Part shown: positions 1-6,765 of the stretch, in pieces
How positions within the stretch are numbered: the stretch's first letter is position 1
Layout of the letters: each line of letters opens with the position of its first letter
NCBI GenBank assembly: GCA_020216845.1
Contig: JAIWNK010000027.1
Location: 1-10,000, forward strand
Length of the DNA stretch: 10,000 nt
Reading direction: 5' to 3'
From: Anaerolinea sp.
GTDB taxonomy: Bacteria; Chloroflexota; Anaerolineae; Anaerolineales; Anaerolineaceae
Translations under genes and position numbers: made by a program
The notes under the pieces: model-generated
What the model was told of the DNA's origin: nothing
The model's database searches: none
Seen by the model: only the letters and a program-made list of their open reading frames with translations

Positions 1-615
1 ATCCAGGGCCATCAAGCGCTGATCAGACGTGATCACCAGCGGGTTAATCTCTGCCAGAGTTGCATCATTTTGGAGGTAAACCTGCCACAGCCCTTGCACA
101 ATCTTCCCAAAGGACGACCAAAGCGGCTTAGGCAAATCCAGGTTTACCGCAATCTCGCGCGCCTGATAGTCCAACAGGCCCAACAACGGGTTAACCCAAA
201 TCTTGATGATTTTCTCTGGCGTCACCCGAGCGACCTCTTCAATATCTACCCCGCCCGCTGCCGAAGCCATCACCACCGGGCAATGTGCCGCACGGTCGTT
301 GGTAATGCCAACATAAATCTCCTGCACGATGCCAATCGCCTCATCCACCAACACCCGCCGCACCGGCAACCCCTTGAGACGCATCGAAAGAATTTGTTCC
401 GTCAGCGTCTCAGCCTCCTCGGGTGAGCGCGCCAGACGAATACCACCCGCCTTGCCACGCCCACCGACCAAGACTTGCGCCTTAACCACAGCTCTCCCCC
501 CCAGTTCCAGCGCAATTTGCCGCGCCTCCTGCGGGTTTAAAGCCACCCGACCATTGGGAATCGGAATTCCATAATGGGCAAACAACTGTTTGGATTGATA
601 CTCATGTAACTTCAT
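1..615 (-). CDS. sucC: Succinyl-CoA synthetase (ADP-forming) beta subunit, 3' part outside the window
   Basis: This is the N-terminal 205 residues of the ATP-grasp subunit of succinyl-CoA ligase, the TCA-cycle enzyme that couples succinyl-CoA cleavage to ATP or GTP synthesis in the cytoplasm. The protein begins MKLHEYQSKQLF, the classic SucC start. It carries the nucleotide-binding loop VGGRGKAGG (about residues 50-58), the segment VDEAIGIVQEIYVGIT (about 90-105) and the Mg-binding region AEINPLV (188-194). N191 and D205 are 14 residues apart, like the Mg ligands N199 and D213 of the E. coli enzyme. The start is supported by GGGAGG just upstream on the minus strand. A full subunit is usually about 380-400 residues, so roughly half is missing at the window edge. 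sucD, the alpha subunit, would be expected next to the left. A malate-CoA ligase beta subunit is a close relative that cannot be excluded from this part alone. Confidence 0.95.
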   Translation of the reverse strand, partial: MKLHEYQSKQLFAHYGIPIPNGRVALNPQEARQIALELGGRAVVKAQVLVGGRGKAGGIRLARSPEEAETLTEQILSMRLKGLPVRRVLVDEAIGIVQEIYVGITNDRAAHCPVVMASAAGGVDIEEVARVTPEKIIKIWVNPLLGLLDYQAREIAVNLDLPKPLWSSFGKIVQGLWQVYLQNDATLAEINPLVITSDQRLMALD

Positions 616-639
616 TGCGCCTCCCCAACCACATGCCAT

Positions 640-674
640 AAGGCAAAAGCCCGGCCTTCGCCGGGCTTCGCCTT
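640..674 (-). terminator. Hairpin between the SPFH gene and sucC, probable intrinsic terminator
   Basis: A 9-bp GC-rich stem (647-655 paired with 660-668, loop CTTC) is flanked by a second complementary arm pair, AAGGC (640-644) and GCCTT (670-674). It lies 10 bases beyond the SPFH stop codon. On the minus strand the core stem is followed by only TTTT, so the U-tract is short and termination may be incomplete. I see no convincing sigma-70 promoter between here and the sucC start, so read-through into sucC is possible. Confidence 0.55.
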
Positions 675-684
675 GCAATCTTTT

Positions 685-1740
685 TTAGCCTTTCAGATAC
701 TCATCCAGAGCTTCTTTGCTGATCCGATAAGCACTGCCGATCTTCTTGGCTTTCAGCTCACCGGCCTGAATGGCCGCAATCACATCTTCTTCAGCCACAC
801 GCAACACCGCCGCCGCCTCCGATGGCGTCATCACAGCAGGGGTTGCAGCAGCTGCCCCCGCCGGAGCAGCACCGCCCGCCGGTTGCGCCGGCTGTTGCGT
901 CACACCTTGCACCGATTGATTGATGAGATTGCCAAGCCCAATCCCAGCACCAATCCCCGCCGTCAGACCAGCGCCACCGCTGGGGTTCTGTGCAGCTTCG
1001 CGCATCGCATCTGCCGCCTGCAACTGCGTATAGGTTTGCATATCCAGCATACCCATTGCCCGCAGCTCTTCCGCAGACTTTTCGGAAGGCTTCAGGTTCG
1101 CAATGTAGAAAGACTTCAGCAGCAAACCAATCGCCGCAAAGTCATCTTGCGCCTTTGCGCGCACCCCTGACCCAATTTCCTCGGTCAGGCCAATCAATTC
1201 AGCCACACTATGCTTTGCACCAACCTCACCCAAAATATCCTGCAGCTTGGAGAGAAGCATCGAGCGCAGCCGGTTTTCAATTTCAGCCATGCGATAGGCG
1301 CTCTTCGCACCCACAATTTGCGTCACAAACTGCTGAGCATCCTTGACCACAATGCTATAAGAGCCAAACGCCTGCAACAGCGCCACCCCCAACCCCATGC
1401 CGGGGTTGCGCACCAAAATCGGCTGCGGCGTGCCCCATTTCAGGTCGGCAAATTCGCGCATGGAAACGTAGTACACTTCCGCTGTGAAAGGCGTTCGATC
1501 ATTGAAGGCCTTGCCAATCAAATCCGTCAACAGCGGAATATTGGCCGTTGTAATCGTATGCCGCCCTGGCCCAAACGAGTCAAGTGCCTGCCCGTCGCGG
1601 AAGAAAACCGCCCGCTGCGTTTCGCGCACAATCACCTGTGAACCAATCCGCAAATCAGCAATGCCCTGCTCCGGAAAGCGGTGGACGATTTCATCCTGCA
1701 TTTCACTTGGATATTCAACAACATCAAAAATACGCGCCAT
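685..1740 (-). CDS. SPFH (Band 7/YdjI-like) protein with a C-terminal excisionase-type helix-turn-helix
   Basis: The protein has 351 residues. Residues about 20-240 look like the SPFH family sometimes labelled 'virion core protein-like' (YdjI type): RFPEQGIADLRIGSQVIVRE, then FFRDGQALDSFGPGRHTI (about 47-64), a middle 'GSYSIVVKDAQQFV' strand region and a long helix ending in KSAEELRAMGMLDMQTY. A glycine-rich stretch follows (about 255-280, GIGAGIGLG), then an Ala/Pro linker (281-303). Residues 304-350 (MTPSEAAAVLRVAEEDVIAAI ... SAYRISKEALDEYL) match the MerR/excisionase-like HTH used as a DNA-binding domain. No N-terminal membrane segment or signal peptide is visible. SPFH proteins form oligomeric membrane-associated scaffolds, and relatives of this subgroup commonly end in zinc-ribbon or similar small domains, so this ending is unusual. 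GGAG upstream supports the start. The gene follows the 177-codon gene by 39 bases and is probably co-transcribed with it. The true function is unknown. Confidence 0.85.
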   Translation of the reverse strand: MARIFDVVEYPSEMQDEIVHRFPEQGIADLRIGSQVIVRETQRAVFFRDGQALDSFGPGRHTITTANIPLLTDLIGKAFNDRTPFTAEVYYVSMREFADLKWGTPQPILVRNPGMGLGVALLQAFGSYSIVVKDAQQFVTQIVGAKSAYRMAEIENRLRSMLLSKLQDILGEVGAKHSVAELIGLTEEIGSGVRAKAQDDFAAIGLLLKSFYIANLKPSEKSAEELRAMGMLDMQTYTQLQAADAMREAAQNPSGGAGLTAGIGAGIGLGNLINQSVQGVTQQPAQPAGGAAPAGAAAATPAVMTPSEAAAVLRVAEEDVIAAIQAGELKAKKIGSAYRISKEALDEYLKG

Positions 1741-1779
1741 TTTTCAACTCCACACTATTCTTAAGAACGGAAAATCGCA

Positions 1780-2313
1780 CTACTTGCTTGCGGCAGTGTT
1801 GCCGCCCACCATCACTTCGGTACGCTTATTGAACGCGTCTACGCACTGCTGTGCCAACGAAGTCAGGTTACGAATAGCCGCCGGCAAGCCATCGGTGCCC
1901 AACGAAGCCTCAACGTTATCAATTGCCCGGCTCACTTCGCCTTCCGACTCCAGCAACACCAAGTCATATTGATAGACCAGCGCCAGTTCCTCTTCGTTGA
2001 TCTTAACCGCATCAAAAAAGCCTGCATAGCCATAAGATGCCGTGCGCACGCGGTCAATAAATTGGCGTAACTTCAGAGCTGCGGATTCCAAATCATCCAC
2101 ATACAAGATGCCGCCCTGATTGATCAAATCTTTCTGCAAGCCTGAAATTCGTTGCCACAGCGCCTCAAAACGATTGGCAACCGTCTCGCGCAACAATTTA
2201 TCCGAAGCCCGCCGCGCCCCACGTTCAATATACCCACTAAAACCTGGGATCTTGCTCAGCAGCTTGGTGATGATATCTTGCTCACCCTTCACTCGTTCAA
2301 ACAGGTCTCCCAT
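1780..2313 (-). CDS. Conserved-looking helical protein of unknown function, first gene of the leftward operon
   Basis: The protein has 177 residues and I do not recognise it. It looks soluble and mostly alpha-helical, with no signal peptide, transmembrane segment, cysteine cluster or nucleotide-binding motif; its only cysteine sits near the C-terminus (AQQCVDAFNK). Charged amphipathic stretches such as ETVANRFEALWQRISGLQKD (about 43-62) and DDLESAALKLRQFIDRVRTA (about 73-92) suggest helical bundles or coiled-coil packing. The start is well supported by AAGGAGG seven bases before the ATG, and a TATAAT box lies further upstream. Its position 39 bases before the SPFH gene suggests that the two products act together, for example as an SPFH scaffold and a soluble partner. 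That is inference from gene order only. That it is a real gene is supported by its length, ribosome binding site and tight spacing. Confidence 0.8.
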   Translation of the reverse strand: MGDLFERVKGEQDIITKLLSKIPGFSGYIERGARRASDKLLRETVANRFEALWQRISGLQKDLINQGGILYVDDLESAALKLRQFIDRVRTASYGYAGFFDAVKINEEELALVYQYDLVLLESEGEVSRAIDNVEASLGTDGLPAAIRNLTSLAQQCVDAFNKRTEVMVGGNTAASK

Positions 2314-2363
2314 TGTGCCTCCTTATTCAATCCTTTCCAAATCAAATGACAAACACTGCAATT

Positions 2364-2392
2364 ATTATAGCCTGAAAAAGGCATCAAAACAA
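2364..2392 (-). promoter_or_regulatory. Promoter for the leftward 177-aa/SPFH operon
   Basis: On the minus strand a perfect TATAAT (-10, 2369 to 2364) is preceded at a 17-base spacing by TTGTTT (-35, 2392 to 2387), which keeps the TTG core but is otherwise weak. Transcription would begin near 2357, leaving a leader of about 44 bases that includes the AAGGAGG ribosome binding site. It lies in the AT-rich divergent intergenic region. Confidence 0.6.
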
Positions 2393-2467
2393 CAATCTTT
2401 TCAAGCCAATCACTTTATTTACGTAGAAAAGATAAGAAAGTTGTAAGGTTTCTGTAATCTCTCCCCC

Positions 2468-2495
2468 TTGATTTTCGGACAAGAATCAGTATAAT
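2468..2495 (+). promoter_or_regulatory. Sigma-70-type promoter for the Flp pilin gene
   Basis: TTGATT (-35, 2468-2473) and a perfect TATAAT (-10, 2490-2495) are separated by 16 bases. Transcription would start near 2502, giving a leader of about 47 bases before the pilin ATG. The -10 boxes of this promoter and of the leftward one are about 120 bases apart, so a regulator bound between them could affect both operons. I see no obvious known operator. Confidence 0.7.
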
Positions 2496-2501
2496 AAGAT
2501 T

Positions 2502-2517
2502 GGTTTCTACAGAAACT
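2502..2517 (+). promoter_or_regulatory. Stem-loop at the predicted 5' end of the pilin transcript
   Basis: GTTTC (2503-2507) and GAAAC (2512-2516) form a 5-bp stem with loop TACA, and 2502/2517 can add a G-U pair. The predicted start of transcription falls at its base, so the pilin mRNA would begin with a hairpin. Such 5'-terminal hairpins stabilise abundant messages, as known for E. coli ompA. Alternatively the dyad is an operator. Both roles are inference. Confidence 0.4.
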
Positions 2518-2548
2518 CATCTTATGAACGGAAAGGAGGTGACAAGTC

Positions 2549-2695
2549 ATGTTGTTCGCCCCGAAAGAGAAGGGTCAGGGTCTGGTTGAGTATGCTTTGA
2601 TTCTTGTGTTGGTCGCCGTTGTTGTGATTGTTATTCTCGCCCTGCTCGGTCCCGCCATCGGCAAGATTTTCTCCAACATCGTCTCGGCTATCTAA
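2549..2695 (+). CDS. flp: Flp-type (type IVb) major pilin precursor
   Basis: This small gene encodes the 48-residue prepilin that polymerises into the Tad/Flp pilus. The leader MLFAPKEKG is followed by QGLVEYALIL, the Flp processing signature. TadV-type peptidase would cleave after G9, leaving a 39-residue mature pilin with glutamate at +5 (E14) and tyrosine at +6 (Y15). A very hydrophobic helix follows (about 16-34, rich in V, L and I), ending GPAIGKIFSNIVSAI. The start is fixed by a near-perfect Shine-Dalgarno sequence, AAGGAGGT (2533-2540), eight bases before the ATG. With the strong promoter this suggests very high expression. The peptidase itself is not in this window. Base use is more G/T-rich than in the genes downstream: by hand count the gene holds 39 G and 35 C, whereas cpaB is clearly C-rich. 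Identity as a Flp pilin is close to certain. Confidence 0.95.
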   Translation: MLFAPKEKGQGLVEYALILVLVAVVVIVILALLGPAIGKIFSNIVSAI

Positions 2696-2736
2696 GCCTA
2701 TCGGGAGCTTTGGCTCCATCCACAAATTTGTCAAGC

Positions 2737-2767
2737 AAAAGGGAGGCCGCTGGGTGACCTCCCTTTT
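2737..2767 (+). terminator. Intrinsic terminator or attenuator behind the pilin gene
   Basis: AAAAGGGAGG (2737-2746) pairs perfectly with CCTCCCTTTT (2758-2767) around an 11-base loop, 41 bases after the pilin stop codon. The U-tract is formed by the end of the stem itself. A smaller hairpin, GGAGC/GCTCC (2704-2708 with 2713-2717), lies between it and the stop codon. Together they would end most pilin transcripts and protect their 3' ends, so the downstream assembly genes would rely mainly on their own promoter. Confidence 0.75.
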
Positions 2768-2861
2768 CGATTCCTGCTCCTGTTTTTTCGCTTTTTCGCT
2801 GCGCATTTCCGTTGTTTTTTAGTACAAATTTCCTTGTTTTTGCCAAATCTTATCCGTTGAC

Positions 2862-2892
2862 TTGACATGATTTTTCATTTTTGACTTATAAT
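2862..2892 (+). promoter_or_regulatory. Promoter region of the cpaB-led Tad assembly operon
   Basis: A consensus TTGACA (-35, 2862-2867) and a consensus TATAAT (-10, 2887-2892) are 19 bases apart, longer than the ideal 17. TTGAC occurs three times here (from 2857, 2862 and 2881). The last copy, TTGACT at 2881-2886, could serve as the -35 of a second promoter with TGTAAT (2905-2910) at an 18-base spacing. The over-long spacer is the kind found in promoters that depend on an activator, but no known operator is recognised. The leader from the first promoter to the cpaB ATG would be about 40 bases. Confidence 0.65.
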
Positions 2893-2937
2893 AGAGATAA
2901 CTTGTGTAATCTATTTTGAACTTTCAGGAGGCTACAA

Positions 2938-4050
2938 ATGGCTGGCGGAAGAAAAAAAGGTGGCATCGTTCTCATTTTGCTGGCTGTGGTGTTGATCGTC
3001 ATCCTTGGTATGGTCTATGCCTATACCCAAATCATTGCCCCAATGATGAATGGCAACACAAACAATGGCACGACCGATCCCAATCAAGTCGCCCCCCCCG
3101 TTGTTGAAGAAACGATCAACATCGTCATCGCTGCCCAGGCAATCCCTCGCGGCACCAAACTGACCGAGGCGCTTCTCACAACCATTGCCTATCCCAAGAA
3201 AGAAGCCCCCGAAGGCCTCTTCTTCACAGACATGGAACAGGTCATCGGCAAAGCCGCCCTCTACAACATTGACGCGCGCGTCCCCATCACCTCAAGCATG
3301 ATCAAAGACGTTGGCGATCGCGAATGGTCCGCCTCGTTTGACATTCCCAACAACATGACAGCCGTTTCTATCCCGATGAATCGCATGAATGCCGTCTCTT
3401 ATGCCATTCAACCAGGCGATCACATCATGATCGTTGGCTGCATGATGCTCGTTGACCTCGACCCCGAATTCCAGACCGCACTACCCAATGACGTGGAACG
3501 GAAAATTGCTCTCTCGCAAGACGCAACCGGCACAACCTTCAACATCGTCAAAGGGCCAAAGGGCCGCCCCGAAACGGAAAACTACCTTGACCCAGCCGTA
3601 ACCCCAATCTACGTCCTGCCCCACGAAGAAGCTCAACGGCCACGTTTGGTGTGCCAAAACATCATCCAAGATGCAGTCGTCCTTGGCCTGGGTGACTTTG
3701 GCACCACGGCTGCTGCGCAACCCACCCAAGACCCCAACGCTGCCCCGGCACCTGCCGACGAACAAAGCGGCCCACCACCAGCTCCCGTCATGCCCGACAT
3801 GATCACCATCATTGTCAACCCGCAAGATGCCGTGCTCATCAATTACGCCATGCTGGCCAACATCAAACTCAACTTTGCCCTGCGCAGCCCAACCGACCCG
3901 CAAACCATCACCACCGATGCGGTTACCCTGCAATACCTGATGGACCAAAAAGCCATCCCCTTGCCCGTCAAACTGCCCTATGGCATTCAACCAAGCGTCA
4001 AAGAGCTTAAATTCCCGACCGAACAAACCTTGCCAGTTACTCAACCCTAA
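2938..4050 (+). CDS. cpaB: Tad pilus assembly protein CpaB/RcpC
   Basis: The protein has 370 residues. A short basic N-terminus (KKG) precedes one membrane anchor (about 9-30), and the rest should lie outside the cytoplasmic membrane. After a low-complexity N/T/P linker comes a SAF domain (about 58-122: INIVIAAQAIPRGTKLTEAL, then VIGKAALYNIDARVPITSSM). The CpaB/RcpC domain follows: VSIPMNRMNAVSYAIQPGDHIMIVG (about 143-167) is the usual 'PGD+V' segment, and ITIIVNPQDAVLINYAMLANIKLNFALRSPTD (about 289-320) is its conserved C-terminal half. Between them is a Pro/Ala-rich insertion (about 259-284). C168 and C239 are its only cysteines and could form an extracytoplasmic disulphide. AGGAGG six bases before the ATG sets the start. 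The gene opens the assembly operon and ends 11 bases before cpaE. In diderm bacteria this protein works with the secretin RcpA/CpaC, which is missing here. Codons 52-54 contain a run of eight C. Confidence 0.92.
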   Translation: MAGGRKKGGIVLILLAVVLIVILGMVYAYTQIIAPMMNGNTNNGTTDPNQVAPPVVEETINIVIAAQAIPRGTKLTEALLTTIAYPKKEAPEGLFFTDMEQVIGKAALYNIDARVPITSSMIKDVGDREWSASFDIPNNMTAVSIPMNRMNAVSYAIQPGDHIMIVGCMMLVDLDPEFQTALPNDVERKIALSQDATGTTFNIVKGPKGRPETENYLDPAVTPIYVLPHEEAQRPRLVCQNIIQDAVVLGLGDFGTTAAAQPTQDPNAAPAPADEQSGPPPAPVMPDMITIIVNPQDAVLINYAMLANIKLNFALRSPTDPQTITTDAVTLQYLMDQKAIPLPVKLPYGIQPSVKELKFPTEQTLPVTQP

Positions 4051-4061
4051 AAGGAGTGTTC

Positions 4062-5297
4062 ATGCCTAGCGAAAAAATTCGGGTAATCATTGTAGATGAC
4101 ATTGCCGAAACGCGCGAACAAATCCGCCGCATGTTGCAATTTGACACCTCGATTGAGGTTGTTGGTTTTGCACGCACCGGACGAGAAGCCATTGACTTAG
4201 CCCAAAAAGAAAATCCCGATGTCATCCTGATGGACATCAACATGCCCGATATGGATGGCATCACCGCAACCGAAAACATTCGCCGCAAAGTTCCCTTTGC
4301 CCAGGTTGTCATCCTGTCCGTGCAAAGCGACCCCAGTTATATGCGGCGAGCCATGCTAGCCGGGGCACGTGACTTTCTCTCCAAACCGCCGATGATTGAC
4401 GAATTGACCTCCGCCATTCGTCGGGCCGGTGCCGTAGCGCACGAGGAACGCGCCAAGCAACCCATTGCAACAGTAGCCGCTCCGGGCGGGGTTGCTGTTG
4501 CAGGCCAAAGCGCGGCCCTAGGACAGGGCAAAATCATTGTCATCTACAGCCCCAAAGGCGGGTCAGGGCGCACCTCCATCGCCGTCAACCTTGCCCTGGC
4601 CTTGCAAAGTGAACAAACCCCCACCGCGCTGGTAGACCTCAACCTGCAATTTGGCGACGCGGCAGTCTTCCTTAATGAACAGGGCAAAAACACCATCCTC
4701 GACCTAACCGTACGCGCCGATGAACTTGATGCCGACATCGTCCGCGAGGTCATGGTCAAACACGCCGCCAGTGGCCTCAACATTCTTGCCGCCCCACCCC
4801 GCCCCGAAATGGCAGACGCAATTACCGCTGACCAAGTAGGCAAACTGCTCAAATACCTGCGTCACGTCTACAGTTACATTGTTGTTGATACAGCCTCTTA
4901 TCTGACCGAACCGATCTTAACCGCCCTTGAAGCAGCCGACATCACCGTCCTGGTCACCACGCAAGACATCCCCTCGATCAAAAGCTGCAACCTGTTCCTC
5001 ACCCTGGCTGATCAAATCAAACTGCGCCGCGACTCAATTCTGTTCATCATGAACCGCTACGACAAGCGCATTGGTATTTCTCCCGAAAAAGTCGGCGAAA
5101 GCCTCCATCACCCCATCCCCCTCAGCATTCCACTCGACGATCGGCTCATCATTGCTGCCATCAACCGCGGCATTCCATTCCTGGTGGATAACAAAACCCA
5201 CCCAATCAGCAAAGTCATCTATTCCCTGGCCGATTTAATCAAAGACCGCATTACCAAACTAGACGTAGTCGAACAGCCCGGCACGACTCGTCGTTAA
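4062..5297 (+). CDS. cpaE: Tad pilus localisation protein CpaE/TadZ: receiver domain plus ParA/MinD-like ATPase
   Basis: This 411-residue protein helps position the Tad machine in the cell. Residues 5-125 form a CheY-like receiver with every key residue present: acidic pair D12/D13, phosphoacceptor D58 in VILMDINMPDMDG, S86 in VVILSVQ and K108 in LSKPP. After a linker comes a MinD/ParA-type ATPase (about 156-400). The P-loop reads SPKGGSGRTS: the signature lysine K165 is kept, but R170 replaces the usual P-loop lysine. The Walker A' region is ALVDLNLQFGD (D192) and Walker B is YIVVDTAS (D276). Start choice: ATG at 4062 follows AAGGAG (4051-4056) by five bases. An in-frame GTG at 4056 overlaps that ribosome binding site and is unlikely. 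Many CpaE/TadZ receivers are degenerate, so this one may truly be phosphorylated. No histidine kinase is encoded nearby. Confidence 0.92.
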   Translation: MPSEKIRVIIVDDIAETREQIRRMLQFDTSIEVVGFARTGREAIDLAQKENPDVILMDINMPDMDGITATENIRRKVPFAQVVILSVQSDPSYMRRAMLAGARDFLSKPPMIDELTSAIRRAGAVAHEERAKQPIATVAAPGGVAVAGQSAALGQGKIIVIYSPKGGSGRTSIAVNLALALQSEQTPTALVDLNLQFGDAAVFLNEQGKNTILDLTVRADELDADIVREVMVKHAASGLNILAAPPRPEMADAITADQVGKLLKYLRHVYSYIVVDTASYLTEPILTALEAADITVLVTTQDIPSIKSCNLFLTLADQIKLRRDSILFIMNRYDKRIGISPEKVGESLHHPIPLSIPLDDRLIIAAINRGIPFLVDNKTHPISKVIYSLADLIKDRITKLDVVEQPGTTRR

Positions 5298-5326
5298 TCT
5301 TACCCCTTGCAAGGAGGAAGTAAGGT

Positions 5327-6748
5327 ATGTCCATACTCAAACGAATTACCGGTGGTGAAGGCGGACAACAGTCTTCTTCTGGCACCCCGCCTTCCTCTCG
5401 CCCAAGCGAAGGACAACGCCCGCCTTCATCTCCCATGCAAACCATGCGCGTCAGCGCCCCCGGCACCCCCGGCGCACAAGATAAATACACCGACGTCAAA
5501 AACCGCGTCCAAAATAAACTCGTTGCCACCCTCAGCCCCAGCACCGATCCCTCCCAGGTTGAGCAGGTGCGCCACACCATCCAGGAACTGTTCGAACAAA
5601 TCCTCGAAGAAGAAAACATCATCCTTTCCCGCCCTGAACGGGCACGCATGTTCGAACAAATTGCCGCCGAAATCCTTGGCCTTGGCCCGTTGCAGGTTTT
5701 GCTTGAAGATGAAAGCATCACCGAAATTATGGTCAATGGTGCTAAGAACATCTACGTAGAACGCAAAGGCCGCATCTATCGCGCCCCAATTACCTTTGAA
5801 AACAACGAACACGTCATGCGCATCATCGAGCGCATCGTTGCTCCTCTGGGCCGCCGCATTGATGAATCCAGCCCCTACGTAGATGCCCGTCTGCGAGATG
5901 GCTCGCGCGTCAATGCCGTCATCCCCCCCATCTCCCTGGTAGGACCCGTCATCACCATTCGTAAATTTGCCAAAAAGCCAATCACCGTCCAACAAATGAT
6001 TGATTATGGCACTGTGACGCCAGAAGTCGTGCAATTCCTCGAAGCATGCGTCAAATCCAGGCTCAATATCGTCATCTCAGGCGGCACAGGCTCAGGCAAA
6101 ACCACCCTGCTCAACGTCCTCTCCGGTTTCATTCCTAGCGATGAGCGCATCCTCACCATTGAAAACGCAGCCGAGCTTCAACTACGTCAGGAACACGTTG
6201 TAACGCTTGAATCGCGCCCACCCAACATTGAAGGACGCGGCGAAATCACCATCCGCGACCTGGTCGTCAATGCCCTTCGTATGCGCCCAGACCGCATCGT
6301 CGTCGGCGAAATTCGCGATGCTGCCGCTTTGGACATGCTCCAGGCCATGAACACCGGTCACGATGGTTCAATGACCACCGCCCACTCCAACAGCCCACGC
6401 GACACACTTTCCCGCCTTGAGACGATGACCCTCATGGCCGGCATGGAACTGCCTGTGCGCGCCATCCGCGAGCAAATCTCCTCCGCAATCGATTTGGTCG
6501 TTCACCAAGAACGTATGCGCGACGGCACACGCAAAATCGTCTATGTCAGTGAGGTGACCGGCATGGAAGGCGAAGTCATCACCCTAACCGATTTGTTCTT
6601 CTTTGAGCAAACTGGCATTGGCAAAGATGGCAAAATTGAAGGTCGTTTGCGCGCCAGCGGCTTGCGTCCAAAATTCATGGAAAAAATTGAAGCAACTGGC
6701 ATTCATCTGCCACCAACCGTTTTTGGCATTGGCGAACGGAGGCGTTAA
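5327..6748 (+). CDS. tadA: Tad pilus motor ATPase TadA/CpaF
   Basis: The protein has 473 residues and belongs to the type II/IV secretion (VirB11/PilT-like) ATPase superfamily. It forms a cytoplasmic hexamer that powers pilus assembly, and possibly retraction. Residues 10-50 are a disordered Ser/Pro/Gly-rich tail. An all-helical segment follows (about 75-120), then the N-terminal domain with [23 protein letters not shown] (about 116-138). The catalytic domain has Walker [11 protein letters not shown] (251-260), an Asp-box-like [10 protein letters not shown] (275-284), Walker [14 protein letters not shown] (323-335) and the His box [13 protein letters not shown] (343-355). All catalytic motifs look intact and the length is typical. 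AAGGAGG (5311-5317) supports the start. The gene lies 29 bases after cpaE and 17 bases before tadB. It is called TadA/CpaF rather than a type II secretion or type IVa pilus ATPase from its own sequence and its Tad neighbours. Confidence 0.97.
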   Translation: MSILKRITGGEGGQQSSSGTPPSSRPSEGQRPPSSPMQTMRVSAPGTPGAQDKYTDVKNRVQNKLVATLSPSTDPSQVEQVRHTIQELFEQILEEENIILSRPERARMFEQIAAEILGLGPLQVLLEDESITEIMVNGAKNIYVERKGRIYRAPITFENNEHVMRIIERIVAPLGRRIDESSPYVDARLRDGSRVNAVIPPISLVGPVITIRKFAKKPITVQQMIDYGTVTPEVVQFLEACVKSRLNIVISGGTGSGKTTLLNVLSGFIPSDERILTIENAAELQLRQEHVVTLESRPPNIEGRGEITIRDLVVNALRMRPDRIVVGEIRDAAALDMLQAMNTGHDGSMTTAHSNSPRDTLSRLETMTLMAGMELPVRAIREQISSAIDLVVHQERMRDGTRKIVYVSEVTGMEGEVITLTDLFFFEQTGIGKDGKIEGRLRASGLRPKFMEKIEATGIHLPPTVFGIGERRR

Positions 6749-6765
6749 CCTGAAAAAGGTGTCCC

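Noticed and set aside
685..834. Excisionase-like domain as a sign of an integrated mobile element
   Set aside because: There is no integrase, attachment-site repeat or phage gene nearby. The domain is fused in frame to an SPFH protein in an ordinary operon context.
2522..2806. Minus-strand open frame of 94 codons across the pilin gene
   Set aside because: It is antisense to the well-supported flp gene and its terminator, has no recognisable motif and a low-complexity basic/acidic composition. It is a shadow frame.
2867..2878. ATGA-TTTT-TCAT inverted repeat in the spacer of the cpaB promoter as an operator
   Set aside because: Four-base arms in a very AT-rich stretch are expected by chance.
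3092..3099. Run of eight C within cpaB, a possible phase-variation slippage tract
   Set aside because: Runs of six or seven C are frequent in this window (for example near 5933, 8735 and 8934), in line with the general C-richness of the strand. Eight C alone is weak evidence for phase variation.
4056..4061. GTG start for cpaE two codons upstream of the ATG
   Set aside because: The GTG overlaps the AAGGAG ribosome binding site (4051-4056), whereas the ATG at 4062 is correctly spaced from it.
5307..6034. Long alternative frames on both strands over the 5' part of tadA
   Set aside because: They overlap the unambiguous TadA coding frame, lack matching ribosome binding sites and have compositions typical of frames opposite or shifted from C-rich genes.
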